DNA of 64,000 nt from Diphasiastrum complanatum (GCA_029204225.1 CM055113.1:11804234-11868233); one strand, 5' to 3'; shown: positions 9,732-22,700, numbered from the stretch's first letter. Translations and numbers: made by a program. The notes: a model not told the origin generated them from the letters alone.

Positions 9732-10235
9732 CATAGTTAGGAGAAGATAACATTCACTTGATTGGTGTTTTGAATTTTGATTTTGTAAGAGACCGATTCG
9801 ATATTGCTCTCCTCGAATGCTAGTTTGGCAATTTCAAGTAGAACTAGTTTGATTTTGGTCAAAATGCAAACTCCACTGCTTTAGAATTCATTTCTGATCC
9901 TTTCCTCCAGTTTTTGTCAGTGATGAAGGAATATATAATGCTCTTGAAAATAAGAACTTTAATGAGTTTCCAAAACACAGTTTCAGCAATAACAATGGAA
10001 GAGCGACACATACTTGTTTCAATTCTGACACCAACCTTGTAGGTGATTTGCTTGTAGACCTCGAAGCTTGAATTTCTATTTGATGGCCATATGGAGAAAT
10101 TTGGTGTTGTAATGCTTATTTCCTACACAACTAGCATTGAAACCTGGCTGGACTGAAGCACCATGCTTCTTCATACTACGTCTACAATAGAGAAAAAAAT
10201 CTGTCACCGAACTGCTAGAAGTGCTGCCCAAAAAC

Positions 10236-10461
10236 AGCAACACTATTTACAGAATAAAGGTGATTAAGCTGTATGGAGCATTCTCGTCAAGCAATATGTT
10301 CCATGGCTCACTGGCCTGCTTTGCATTCAGCCAAAAAGTTCAAATCTAGCAACACTATTTACAGAGTAAAAGCTGATTAAGCAGTATGGAGCATTCTAGT
10401 CAAGTATTAATGTTCCATGGCTCAGTGACCTGCTTTGCATACAGCCATCAAGTTCAAATCT
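10236..10461. repeat. 112-bp tandem repeat, two copies plus a diverged third
   Basis: Copy 1 (10236-10347) and copy 2 (10348-10461) begin AGCAACACTATTTACAG and share TGTTCCATGGCTCA. A diverged relative around 10675-10760 keeps GCATTCTC.TCAAGCAA and GGGCCTGCTTTGCA. It lies in the intron downstream of kinase exon 10. Confidence 0.75.
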
Positions 10462-10799
10462 CATGTTCTTTGAAACCCTTGCGACTAGTAACTTGTAGAA
10501 TTCTATTTTATTTCAGGCTCCAAAACAGCATGCTTTGACATCCAAGCCTCAGGATTCTAAGCCACTTTGTGCACAAAACAACAATGTCTAACTCATTACT
10601 TCACTGATTATATACCCAACCACCTTCGTTCCCAAGCTAGAAGTATTCCACAAGAGCAGCAATCCTACATACAAGGAAAAGTTGATCAAACTGCCATGAG
10701 CATTCTCCTCAAGCAACAAGTTTCACAAATTGTTGGGCCTGCTTTGCACGCAAATAAGGTTGCCTTCCAACTGAGGTGCATTTTCAATTGATTTTGGGA

Positions 10800-11490
10800 C
10801 CCAAGTGTCCAAAATCAGTACCCTGAGGATCCAAAATTAAAGCATATTGTTTTGGGTTCTCAGCTTACTTATTTGAAGTTACTGTGTCTACAAACCAGAG
10901 TTTCACATTACTTTGATGTGTGACTACACTATTTGAATACCGTTCAACTTAGAGCACTAAGACTCACATGGCTGGATGGCAGAAAGTCATCTGGAACCAA
11001 AGTAACATCCTATTACTCATTTGAGGACTTGGCAACTATGTGTAGAGAAAGGTTCTTCTGAATTTACATAGATTTACATGGATACAATCATTATGATTGT
11101 TTTGTATGCCCTACAATCATTTGGCAACAATCACAAGACAAAGAAGCCCAACGTTGAAATATTAAGATATACTTCTCTCTTCCACCATAAGAACCTATCT
11201 TGAGGCAGAGAGCAGTCAAATCAATAATCCACCCTTCCTAAGGCCAGAGTGTCTAAGTTGCTCATTTTCATCCATACAAACTTACTTCATTGCAAAATTT
11301 AACAAGTCAGATATATAGGAAGTACTCAGAAACCATCATTCAAGAGAGAAGCATTGAAGTGGAAGAATAAAAGAACAGAATTTTCTTACAGACACTACAA
11401 TATCATTTTTCTGTGTCTTCTGGCATAATAATTTTGGGAGGGATACAGAAAGCTCAGCACTAAAGCACAATGTAAAAGTCAAAGAGCATT
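10800..11490. other. Kinase intron, nothing further recognised
   Basis: AT-rich sequence with no coding match on either strand. It lies within the intron following exon 10 of the SIK1-like gene. Confidence 0.4.
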
Positions 11491-11497
11491 ATCTTAC

Positions 11498-13352
11498 CAT
11501 TTTTCTTTGTCTTCAAGCATAGGAGCAGGTTCCCTAGAAATCATGAACAGAACCTATAATCGGACCAAAAATGACGGCTGAGTTTAGCAGATGTTCTTTT
11601 CCAAAAATATTGCCCATTATACAGCAGTTCTACTTCACTTATAATTGCTCTTTAAGCAGAAGTTCTATTTCACGATTAGCACATTTAAAAGCATAAATTA
11701 TCATTTACATAAGAGGTTTGAGATCACATCGCCTAGAGTATGAGCACTTTTATCAAAAAGACTGCATAAAAAAATTATTACTGAGAGAAAACTGATAACC
11801 TCCTAGAAGCATGGATTGTGAAGCTACTTATAGCTGAACCTACAGAAAGTGGAGTGGAAGAAAGAAATTTTTGTAGATGCTCATTAGTCTAAACACATAC
11901 CCTCATGGGATGCACGTTAGACCTTGGAGGAAGTCCCTGCAAAAATTTCACATCCATTTTTGTCGGTCATCCACATTACACAAATATGGACCATAAGACT
12001 CCATATTTCATATTCTTGCAATCCAGAAGATCAAACAAAGCTTCAACCTCTTTCATCTTCTTTCCAAATTAGGAACAAGTTCTCTTCAAAGATTCTTACT
12101 GTGAGTCACTACAATTTCAACAATCGAAATTCTTAGAACCCAATATAGCACACTAAATGCATCTAACTTTCTTTAGATAGCTACTACATGGAGAACATTA
12201 ATACAACATAGAACTTATCCCTCTCAGCTATGCCACCCTTGTACAAAAACATTCTTATTTCAAGAAGCAAAACTTTCGTCTTTCTTATGCAAAAATATCT
12301 TCTTCCAAGTTCATACCAACTGAACTTAGCTAAAAATGAGCCTGTGATACTCGTTTGTGGTGGAGATGTGAGGTATTCAACTAAATTTCTATAGAGTAGT
12401 ATCCACTTAAACTCTGAGGATTCAGCAACCTTCCTAGAATGTTGAACAATAGGATGATACATAAAAAGGTGCAACTAGGACTTGCAATTGGATCCCACCT
12501 AGAAGAGAATTAGTAAACTGAAGAGAAAGCAAGATGTGTACTTGGGACTAAAGACGAGTAATTCAGCTCAAATCTATCCAAGGCACAACTCCCAGGTTCC
12601 TTATGCTATCCCATGAAATGGTCATTGCCACTCTGTTATGATATAAGTGCTTATACATAGGTGCAACTAAATTTAGATCAAGTAATATCTATTTGTGAAA
12701 TAAGAATTTATCCAATTTCACAAATTTAGATCAAGTAATCACTGGCCGCTCTTGCTCAAAATACTTGTCACATATATAAGCACTAGACAATTAGATGTTG
12801 AAGATCAAAAGCCGACGCTAAATGAGGAACAAAATTCTCTGAAATGAACATTCACCATATCACAAAAACAACTGCATCTGCACAACAAATAGTAAAACCT
12901 TTCACTTGAAGGTTACAAAGTAAGCTTTTGACAATTAAAATACCTCGGCCATCTCAATTGCAGACACTCCCAATGCCCAAACATCCACCTGCATATGAAC
13001 TACCCTTGTAAGGGAACTATTGCGATAGAAATCGGCCACATTATAAGATAAATATGGCAAGAACAAGAGCAGACAGAAAGGCACAGGCCACAGGACATGT
13101 CACTGTCAATTTCCATCATGGTGGCTCTTTTAACTTACAAATTGTACCAGTGATGTCAACAATAAAACAAAAACGTATTTAACAAAATGCATTCTTAACT
13201 TTGAGTCAACTCCTTTCTTTGAAAACACGCCTAGAATGATAAATTTATTTGCGCCCCCTTTGTTATCACCAAATATATCGAGTGCTAACCTTTCCATCAT
13301 ATCGGCTTTCTTGAATCACTTCAGGAGCCATCCAATGAGGTGTACCAATGAA
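11498..13352 (-). CDS. SIK1: SIK1-like kinase exons 7-10 (C-lobe, incomplete)
   Basis: Exon 7 (13352-13290) is [15 protein letters not shown] plus SRYDGK, the APE region. Exon 8 (12988-12944) is [15 protein letters not shown]. Exon 9 (11936-11901) is the 12-codon micro-exon [12 protein letters not shown]. Exon 10 (11553-11498) is [18 protein letters not shown] plus the first two bases of a Trp codon. The family continues with the FHDFV..CL segment, which I did not find in the remaining 11.5 kb. Confidence 0.92.
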
Positions 13353-16300
13353 CTACATCCAAAAAGCAAACAGATGATAATTTTTTGAAATTTTGATTCT
13401 TACACATTTAAGAACTAAGAATAGTGACAAACACTAAGCTTAACAAAGAGCAAAGAGAAAGCCCATTTTTGTAACCCTGCCAAGATGTCAGAAGAAACTT
13501 AAATATGAAGCTAATAATACATCAAAAATGCACCAGCCTCAAGTACCCTATGAAGTTGCAAATCTGTAGACCATCCCTAAATATGTGAACGGGGCTACTT
13601 ATGTGTTACCCTACTAAACTTCACAATTTTCCAGATTTTATGATCTTGGAGATGTATATTATAGAGATAAAGAACTATTGTTGGAATGAATCAACTTTTC
13701 CATACTTTGTCAGAACACTGGATTCATAACATGATGGGAAACTGGAGAACGGAAAAACTTTCAGAAGGTGATTCACTGACAGAATTCATACTTTCAGCTA
13801 TTCGGGTGTCATACAAGTAAATTTATCCGTAATAGCAATCCATGTTATGGTCTCTAATGCTTTTCTTCACAGACAAGCTTATATGAAGATTGTCCTCCTA
13901 GTGGCTGTTTAGCATGATTCGCAGCTCATGACATGTAGAGATTCTATCTCTTTCAATGAAATTGCAAAATCTTCTTACAATAACCTTTTGTAGCCTAATT
14001 GATGATATAATGTTTCACAAGAATGCTCTTAATAACTAATCTAGAAGAAAAATCTTGGCAATGCTATTGGTTAAGATATTTGAAGGTTCTCTATCCACTT
14101 TATATTTCTGAAATAATAAGTTACACTTTTGCAGTGAACACATGTTAAGAATATAAGGTACTTAAGCACATATATGGCCCATTTTTATGCATTTTAAGGG
14201 CACCTAGCTATTAGGCACACCTCCCTTATTTTTCAAATTAGGTGTTTTAAGTTTCTTGGAAGTATCCTTTAGGATGTCCTAGAAGGCCATAGATAGGAAT
14301 TAAAGATAGTCATGTAATGACTTTTGATTATTGATTACAAAAATATTTGGTGTGAAAGAACTTAATTACATTGCTTATAGGGCTTTGTCAATGATTGTGT
14401 TTGGCGATCTTTAGTGATCTTTCAAGGAGATTGTTTATTGTTCATCAAACTATGGTCCTTCCATGCTTTATATGATGCCAAATATCTGAAATTATTCATA
14501 GCATGGTATCAGCACTGTCCTCATCGTTGACCTAATTATTTCCTCCCTTGTTCACCCATCATTGTCCCCCCTCTTCACCGCTCCTCCCTGACTATTGCAC
14601 TCATTCCTCCAATACGTCACCTCCAACCCTACTTTCATCCCTACTGGTCTCAACCAATTTCCCTCCTCCATTAATTTCACTGCCCTCCTTTCTTGATTTC
14701 ATCCTCCTTGCCCCTCACTCAGCCCCCCTCTTAATCCGCCGTCTCCTTTCCTCAATCAGCTGCTCCTTCAATTAGCCTTTTGACCTTCTTAGGCCCTCCT
14801 ATCTCCCCTGATCTTATGCACCTATTGCCTATTTCTTGGCCCTTCTTTCATCTTTTGTACCTCCTCTTTGGGGTTTGCACCCAAAACTTATCTTCCACCT
14901 ACTTTTCTTGTTAATATGCCCTCTCATTTGCTACTTTACACCTCATTTTCTTTTTCCACTATTCAATCTACCATTACAAGAGTCCTACCTTCTGCCCTCC
15001 TATTGGTTGTTGTCCCTTCCTACAACTTCTATTCTTTTCTATTTGCTCTTCCTTCTTACTACCTAGCACTACCATTCTTTGTTTGTTGTCTGGCTTTTTT
15101 GCATCTTTTATCATGTCGACCACCTATTCTGCTTCCAATTGTAATGTTGTTGCCAAGCACGTGAATCAGCATGAATGTCAGCTTTCTAACATATGACAAG
15201 CTATTGATACTTGCCTACTCTTGACCAAATCATTTTTCATATCTCTGACATCTTCCGAGATGTCCTGACCATTTTACTACCAGAACTCATGTGCATACTC
15301 CTATTGTTCCTACTATGATTACTCTTGATGTTCCGATTGCTCCAATTCTCGGTGGTCATGACTTTATGCAAGGCACTATTATCGGTCTACATAGGTTCTA
15401 CTAAACGAAATAAGTTAGACAACTAGCTACATAAGTTGGAGACTTAATTTTCACTTATCCCTTAGAAATGTTGCTCAAAAGGTCAAGCTTGTCACTATTC
15501 ACTTTGAGTGGACGTGTCTATACCTAGTTTCGCATAGATCAATTTGATATTTTTATCGAGCCTACTTGGTCTGATTTCTTGTCTTCATACCTACTTTATT
15601 GGTTTTTCATACTTATTTCTGCTAGAATTCAAGATCAAACATCATAGTTGTTCTGATTATCTGAAATTATCTATCACACTCATACATATGTTTGATTCTG
15701 CACGCTTTATTTAATCACAATAGAACCAGCAAGGAGTTTATTGCCTTAGTATATACCAAAAGCACACATTTTTTTATTGGCAATCGTATATTGTCTCATG
15801 TTTGTACTACAGCCATCCTTGATCCCTAAGACATTCTTTTATTGGCAGTCGTATTGTCTCATTTTTGTATTGCAGCCATCGTTGCTGCAAGTGGAACTTA
15901 CTCGTTCTCATTCATTCCAAAGTACCCAACTTCTTCATGTGCATTCATTTCAAAGTACCCAACTACTTCATGTCCATATATTCCAAATGATGACGAATCC
16001 ATCGCTCTTCCTCTTTTATGAGAAGGAATTGTGGACTTTCGCTCTCCAAGGCGTCCGTACACAGGACACTGGTGATTTTACTAGCCAAGCAAACTATAAA
16101 ACTATCCCTATTGAGCAATATGATATTATCCTAGAAGTTGATTGGTCTGCTTCCTTTGCATATGTAACCCTCGATTTGTCTAGGTAGCCTATTTCTATTA
16201 CTCATAATAGCCATCCTTATCCTTTCACAATATTGCTTCTCAAGATGTTTATTAATATCTTCGAGAACTCCATGAAGCCTATTGCACCAATGCTATTTAA

Positions 16301-19300
16301 GTTCATGTTGAGGCTATTTTTGCTATGTTCTCTTCTTCAGTTTCACTTGCCACATACACTTTATTGCACAGATATCTATGTTGCAACTCACCTTCAAATA
16401 ATTTAAACCATCATATAGATCTTGTTCTTGCTTTTGCTCCCATTCTTGCACTCCTTATCATATGTGTTAGTCCTAGTCAGAATTTTTTTGTTGCTCCTAA
16501 TGTATTGTTGATAAGAAAGATGGTAAAAAGCATTCATGTATTGATTAATGTGCTAAAATCATCTTGTTATTTGTAATAATTACCTTGTTTCTCATATGGA
16601 CAATCTTCTTGACCAATCAGATAAAGCATTTGCTTTCTCTAAAGATGATCTTCACTATGGTTATCATCAGAAACATATACATCTTCATGATGAACCTAGG
16701 ACCAATTTTAGTTTGTATGAATTTCATGTTTCACCACAATCTAGATCCTTCTGAAGTCTATTCTATTCAAACATGGCCTCGACCTTATGGTACTCACGAG
16801 TTTGCATGTTTTCAGGTCTTGCTACTCGTTTGCGTAACTATGTCCCAAACATTGCTACTGTCCCTCATCGTTACTGCAAAGCTACTAATTTTGACTGAAC
16901 ATCTTTGAGTAATGATTCGTTTGACCTCCTCAAACATCTTGCCACTACCCATATCCTATCTTAACCTAATGTTGATAAGAAATTCGCAAATTATATTGAT
17001 GCTAGTTCGATAAGTGTTCGTGCTATTCTTGGCAATTTTCATTATGGCCATCGTTGTTGCTCAAAGAAAAGTAATGTTGGTGCTAACGCTCTTTCACATT
17101 AACCTGCTTTCATTAAAATTTATTTGTGCTCCAACTCCTATTCTTCCTTAATGGTTTGATGCACTTCTTGAGGTTTATTGCTACTGTCCTAAGTTAAAAG
17201 ACATTCATCTTACTATTACACCTCCTCCTAGTGTTCCTAATCGGATTCATACGCTTTATGACAAGCTCCCTCATCGTTGTGGGCATGTTGTATCCCTATT
17301 CTTCTACATATATACCACAATAAACTTTCTGATACTCATTTTCCTCTTGTTGGTGGCCATTATAGCTTTACCAAGTCTCTTGCTGATATCAAGCCTTACT
17401 CCCATTGGCCTCATATAAAGACTAAACTTGCTTAGCTTGACCATTCCTATAGTAGGTATTCACGTGCTAAACCTGCTAGTCTTCTTCAACACTTGCCTAT
17501 ACCACATTGGCAAAGGACCGATATTTTATCTTACACCTTCTTGCACACAACATGTTCTTGATAATTCTATAATTATAGTCAACCAGTTTTCTTAACAAGC
17601 ACACTCTATTCCAATTTGAGCCACCCCAACATACATGAGGCCCCTAGCTTGAAATAATTAGTACAACATCATAAAACTAGAGCCCCATAAGTGCACTTTA
17701 TAACAGATGCCCTAACTAATGTCAAATTATCCAACCTTACCACCCTAAGGTCCAAATGACAGTTAATAAAGTGCACACAATTGTCTAGATTATTCTTCGT
17801 AACAACCATAACATAAGTCCACCAAGCATTTTATCTTTACAACAATTTTTGGATTCTAGTCAGATGTAGTTATATTTCTGGATTTACAATGATCGAGCCA
17901 TTGGGGATGCCTTACTATTTGGGCAGCATTTTGAGCTTTTTAATTGGAGATGTTTAGTTGGTAATCACTTGTTCATCTAGATGCCAACATTTTTTTGGTG
18001 AAAAATAATGACAAAAGCTATTGTGTACTATTAGAACTTAGCAAGTTTTAAATCTCTTCACAAGGGCCATATTGTGGAGCTAGTAAAGAGTAGTGTTGAT
18101 CCTAACTTTACATTCTAAGGCAAGGGTCAGATATAGTGTTCATTGTTTTGTACATTTGTACATATCAATTTCAAGAGAATTTGAGGATCTTGCATCAAGC
18201 ATAATTGTCTCTTTCTCTCTTTTGCATGCATTTTGGTGAATCCAATGCTTTAATGATTGTTAGTACTTGCTCTCTACTCTCTATATGTACAATAGGTTGT
18301 ACTTCACACGTGTGAAGCCTCTTTGATCATTTACACTTAGTTTTTTGTTGTTCTTGCTTGCTAATCTAGATTGCATCAATACTAGCTTATATTTGATGAT
18401 GGCAATGCATCCAATCCCTTTTGTGGATTGATTAGATCCATTTCAAGTCCTTAATGTCATAAATCTCAAGGCATTTGCATAGAACCAACAAGCAACAATT
18501 TGAGATGAGTAAAAGCCTCTAAAACAAAGTCAATAAATAGACAAATCATGACTCGATGCTTTTTTACTCCTTGTCTAATTTTGAGTCATGTAGCTACTAA
18601 ATTTATTAACCTTTTTCCATAAACGCAACATTCAGAGCAAGAAGAAGATAGAGTGATTGTTACCGTGTTGCGTTTTGACATTGTCCTCGTCAATTGTGCT
18701 GCTACCCCAAAATCACCTATATGTCATGCTGATTATCAGCACCCTCATCATTATAGTGCATTACCTTAAGGATAATCAAAACCCGACCAGTCCAGCCAAT
18801 ATTGAGATACAGTGCATGGAAAACAAAACACTAAAAGCCTTTAAGAATGATACAAAGGTATCTCACCGAGCTTCACTTCCCCTTGCTCTGTAAGGAGGAT
18901 ATTGCCACCCTTAATATCTCTATGGACCTTGAAGATAGAATGGAGGTATGACAAACCCTAAAGAGACACAAGAGAATGCACTTTCAAGGACTAACAAAAC
19001 ACATCCTTCCTCCGTAGTAAAAACTTGCAACACTCATACATTACCACATTCAGCTTCATATATGTCTCATGGATTTGTGATGGCAACTTAGAAGCTCATT
19101 TGAAAGAGTCTAAACAAGGCATTTAAACAATCAATTGGTTGAACATACGTCTAAAACCAGGTAGCCCCACAAGCCTAAAGCACCTTTAGAGCCTCTTTAC
19201 AAATGTAAGCTATTTGATGCTCCTCAAGCGCCTCATCTGTGATGCTCATAAGGTCTGCCACACTACCTCCTCCGCAATACTCCATAACAATCTATGAGAA

Positions 19301-20037
19301 AGCGGCACCATGAGAAAAAAATTCACATAAACCTCCAAAAAAAAATTCCAACACATAGAAAAATGAGCAAAAGATTACAAAATATGAAACGATAACGTGA
19401 TAGCACTTTCATATAACAGGGATGCAAGAATAAGATGATAGAAGCTAGTGTTTTGTGACGAGGTTAGCAAGGCCATGCATACCCATAGGTAATCCTCTCC
19501 TTGGTAGCTCCCAAGGTAGCGAACGACATTAGGATGGTTACATTGTTGTAGCATCTCAATCTCCCCACGAATCTCATCGTAACCTTCCTCCTTTATAATC
19601 ACATCACATCATTCACAATCCACATCTCTGACCACATACAAAATAAATGAAATCGTTTTCAACTAGAAACTTAAGAAAGCTTTCAAATATGCTCTCACCC
19701 CTTGACTCAAAGATATGACTTTGATAGCCACTAGTTCTGATGTTTTCAAATCTCTTGCCTTGTAAACAGCTCCATAAGATCCTTTCCCTACATAAGAAAC
19801 TCTTCTCAGATACTTGGTGTACGTTTAGAACTTTGGCTACAATATCAATCTACAAATCAAGTCTCATGTAGTAAAATGAACAATTTTCCAGCAAGACCGG
19901 ACATTATCAAAAAATGTAAGTCTTAAGGTCATAAAAATGGAAAGTAGCAAGCGTATGCAGCAAGAAGATAGACATCATCTCCTAAAGAGCTAAAGATACT
20001 CTATCTTGTTTCACAGATTCTAGCATATGAAGACTAG

Positions 20038-20123
<86 letters not shown>

Positions 20124-22260
20124 AGGGCTGTTCTTCCATCACAGAATCTAACCGAAGCTGAGACTGCTAGACAAGGGAAATATTTTAAGCAAACAATCTC
20201 ATATTTACATAGAAGCATGTTCCGAGGGCATGTTTCCTTCCAGAACGACATTGTCCCGTACAAAAGAAGATTCATGATAAAAAAAATTACCACATTAATC
20301 CCCATGTCTGAATCTGATCACACCACTTTCCTGAGAAAGAGAGATTGGGGGGAGGCGATAGAAGGTGGAAATAGGCAAACAAGGGCTTGATGACAAAGAG
20401 ATTGTGAGCTCCTTACTGGGATATGGGTGGTTGTAGAAAGAGAAATTGGCAGTTTTCAATTTTGTAGCAGCTTGTAGAGGCTTCTTGTCTTTGCAGGCTG
20501 TGGAGTCTACACAAGAGGCCAAAATACACGAAGGCTGGAATCAAAGCTAAAGGTAGCAAGAAAGTGATTATGGGCATCCGACATGAAGTCTGGTGGTCAT
20601 GCAGAATAAATCAGCACACCTGAGTCTTTTTGTTTGCAAGTTGTGCCGGTTACAAACATCTGTTTTCAACAATTTCAGTCACTAAGATTTGTTGCAGCAG
20701 AGTAAGGAACATTGTCCTATAGTCCTTATGCACAGTATTCAGCTGGTGCAGTGCTTGCATTCAGCCATTTCAATCAAGAGTTGGCAAGGTATGTGAGACA
20801 CAATTGGGATACTAGATGGAGATGAGGTGCTCTGTTTCGAATCAGGAGCACTGAGATATATGTATGTGATAATTTTCCAATACATATTTCCAGAACAACC
20901 TAAAAGCATTTAGGACACTCCAGAATGAGCTGTCCAAAATATTGTGTCACTAAGAGACACATATATATCTAATTAATCCTCCACTCATTTGTAAAATAAG
21001 AGTGAGATCTCACGAGTTGGAGAGCCAGACTGGTAGGTGGAAAGGAATCAACAGCGAAGAGAAAATTTGCAGAGCATCCAGCAGCAAGCATGTGGAAAAG
21101 GAGGAACATATAATATTTCCAATGCAGAACACGTGATCTTTCCAATGCAGCTTGGGGAGCTCCATAATCGTCATTCATACATTGAAACATAAGAACCTCA
21201 AAAACTTTTCTTTTACAAGCAGCTAGTGAAGTAGGTAGCTTTCTGAAAGATAGCGTTGATTATAGGAAGAAACTGTATGAAACTTTAGACCGAGAAGAAT
21301 GGTGTAATCCTGAGAGCAACTACATAGAGCTGAGTCATTTTGTATGTGTGACTATCCCATACATCCTGATTGATCTCGAGTGGGCATTAATAAAGCATTG
21401 TGAATATTTATGCATTCATTCATTCATTTTCTCTTGCTTTCTGACATAGAGGAGTGAATCATACCGAGCTCATTAAGAAGCTCATACTTCAAAGACGGAT
21501 CTTCACGAATGACATTTTCATGAACAGGGCTGCTCTTCCGCCGTGGATGTCTTGCCAAAGAAGTAGGCTCCTGAGCAGCAGATAATTCCCCTCTTCCACG
21601 CCCTTCGCTCTCCATTTCATCCGATTGCTTAGCCGAATTTCCCCTTTTCTTCGACAAAGTACTTCCACGCTCTTTAACCGTAGAGAAACTGTCTCTATCT
21701 CCTGCCCCCTTGTGAATTAGGGTGGAGGATAACACTACTCCCGAGTCATCTCTGAAAGGCACTTTGGGGACTTCCCTCCTTAAGCTCTCTGCCAAACCCT
21801 TTCTTCCAAATGTCCGAAATTCACCATAACCCTTTGTATTTGTGATTGACTTTGCCGCTCGGTGGTGATCCCGAGCATTTCTTATGTTTCTGTCTGAGGT
21901 CTCAGCAAAAGCAGAGGTTGCATCAGTCGTCTCTCTCACAACAACAGTTGAAAATATGTCAACCAGCTCATTGGCAGCGGCATTGCCCGCTCCAGATTGC
22001 TGGGCCATATCCATATCCGGTGAAGATCCGATCCGTCTGTATACGCTCTCTTCATACTCGGCCTCACTGCTCCTCCTACTGAATGTTTCTTCTGCTTGTT
22101 GCGAAGGTGGATCGTGGATTACGACAGTGGAGAACAAGTCCACGCCCACATTGATTGCTGCTGCTGCTGCTTCATCATCATTATCATCATAATAGTATGG
22201 TGGCACGTCGCTTTGCGAGTCAGGAGAGCCAGGTGGTGCATTGGGCGGAGACTGAACCAT
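11498..22260 (-). CDS. SIK1: SIK1-like Ste20/Hippo (MST-type) protein kinase, 3' part outside window
   Basis: A Ser/Thr kinase of the plant Hippo/MST (germinal-centre kinase) family; Arabidopsis SIK1 (At1g69220) acts in cell proliferation, growth and immunity. Exons on the minus strand: 22260-21465, 19787-19699, 19590-19483, 19291-19184, 18957-18867, 18716-18664, 13352-13290, 12988-12944, 11936-11901, 11553-11498. All have GT-AG borders, and the phases join without a shift. Kinase motifs in order: [96 protein letters not shown]. All catalytic residues are present and there is no premature stop, so it looks functional. Exon 10 ends in phase 2. The rest of the C-lobe and the C-terminal region are not found down to base 1, implying an intron longer than 11 kb. 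Confidence 0.93.
14140..17600 (+). pseudogene. Decayed Ty3/gypsy element in kinase intron 6
   Basis: Lies antisense to the kinase gene, between exons 6 and 7. It begins with an LTR-like AT-rich stretch (about 14140-14500) followed by a damaged primer-binding site GCATGGTATCAGCAC (14501). Gag-like text is near 14548-15600 (proline-rich start, later [15 protein letters not shown]). The protease region at about 16090-16190 reads [15 protein letters not shown] and VTLDLSR. The reverse transcriptase region (16400-16800) has [21 protein letters not shown] and YGYHQKHIH. Further weak pieces of RNase H and integrase ([18 protein letters not shown], near 17330-17400) follow. Many stops and shifts mark it as old. 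Confidence 0.8.
17600..18660. other. Intron 6 remainder, no gene
   Basis: No recognisable domain. It could include the 3' LTR of the decayed gypsy element, but no clear repeat of 14140-14500 is seen. Confidence 0.35.
18664..19787 (-). CDS. SIK1: SIK1-like kinase exons 2-6 (N-lobe to activation loop)
   Basis: Five compact exons. Exon 2 (19787-19699) has the glycine loop and catalytic Lys in VAIKV. Exon 3 (19590-19483) begins [14 protein letters not shown] and holds the helix C Glu. Exon 4 (19291-19184) has the hinge MEYCGGGS. Exon 5 (18957-18867) has the catalytic loop HRDIKGGN. Exon 6 (18716-18664) has DFG and TRTMSKRNT before the activation threonine segment. Introns here are 100-230 bp, in contrast with the 5.3-kb intron that follows. 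Confidence 0.93.
20041..20119 (+). repeat. (CT)n(CA)n microsatellite in kinase intron 1
   Basis: About 32 perfect CT units followed by about 6 CA units. It lies in the 1.68-kb intron between exon 1 (ending 21465) and exon 2 (starting 19787). It produces false Arg-Glu frames on the minus strand. Confidence 0.97.
21465..22260 (-). CDS. SIK1: SIK1-like kinase exon 1 (N-terminal regulatory region)
   Basis: About 265 codons from the ATG at 22260, ending in ..LLNELG with a split Gly codon that joins exon 2 to form the start of the glycine loop. It begins [14 protein letters not shown] and is acidic and low in complexity (YYYDDNDDE, poly-Ala). A short motif recurs three times: [10 protein letters not shown] (about residue 41), [10 protein letters not shown] (about 101) and [10 protein letters not shown] (about 194). 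My recollection is that Arabidopsis SIK1 has similar F/Y-S-T-V/F-V repeats before the kinase domain; this needs alignment. The middle is rich in Ser, Lys and Arg. The start is chosen because it opens the frame right after a GA-rich leader. Confidence 0.9.
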
Positions 22261-22700
22261 CTCGCTCGCTCGCTATCTCTCTCTCTCTCTTTCTCTCTCA
22301 CTTTACTATTGAAAGCGTCCACGCATCCATCCGTCCAGCCCAATAAGAGCTCAAGACAGCGCTCTCCCTTGTGTTTGTTTCTCTCGTCTCTCGCCCTCTT
22401 GCACCCTCATCATACAAGACATCTCTCTCTTAAATTTTAAGCATGAATGTGATTGAAGATGATCTCCGGATGAATGTGTCTCTTAGATTTTAAGATTGAT
22501 GATGATCTAGGGATGAATTGTCATGTGGGCACAGTGCTCCGAAAATCGGCACAGTCTCGGAATGGAATCGACAAATTTTATGAAAAATCGACATCACAGA
22601 TATAATACAGTATGTTGGCTTCTAAAAAACTGATAAAATTTTGATTTTGTAGTAAAGCGTATGTTTACCCAAATATATGTAGGATTCTAAACTATTGGCT
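22261..22700 (-). promoter_or_regulatory. SIK1-like gene leader and proximal promoter
   Basis: Directly upstream of the ATG on the minus strand is a GA-rich leader (plus-strand CT tract 22273-22303, then GCGAGCGAGCGAG before the ATG), a common composition for plant 5' leaders. Further upstream, about 22423-22475 and 22478-22520 are two diverged copies of one unit (TCTCTTAAATTTTAAG and TCTCTTAGATTTTAAG). No TATA box can be assigned with confidence. Confidence 0.5.

Noticed and set aside
14548-15164. Overlapping Leu/Ser/Pro-rich open frames that look like membrane proteins
   Set aside because: The T- and C-rich composition gives hydrophobic residues in every frame. Context (primer-site remnant before, gypsy protease and RT after) makes this a decayed gag.
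20041-20305. Open frame with an Arg-Glu tail on the minus strand
   Set aside because: Product of the (CT)n microsatellite in kinase intron 1.
22096-22440. Plus-strand open frames over kinase exon 1 and leader
   Set aside because: Shadow frames opposite a well-supported coding exon and a CT-rich leader.
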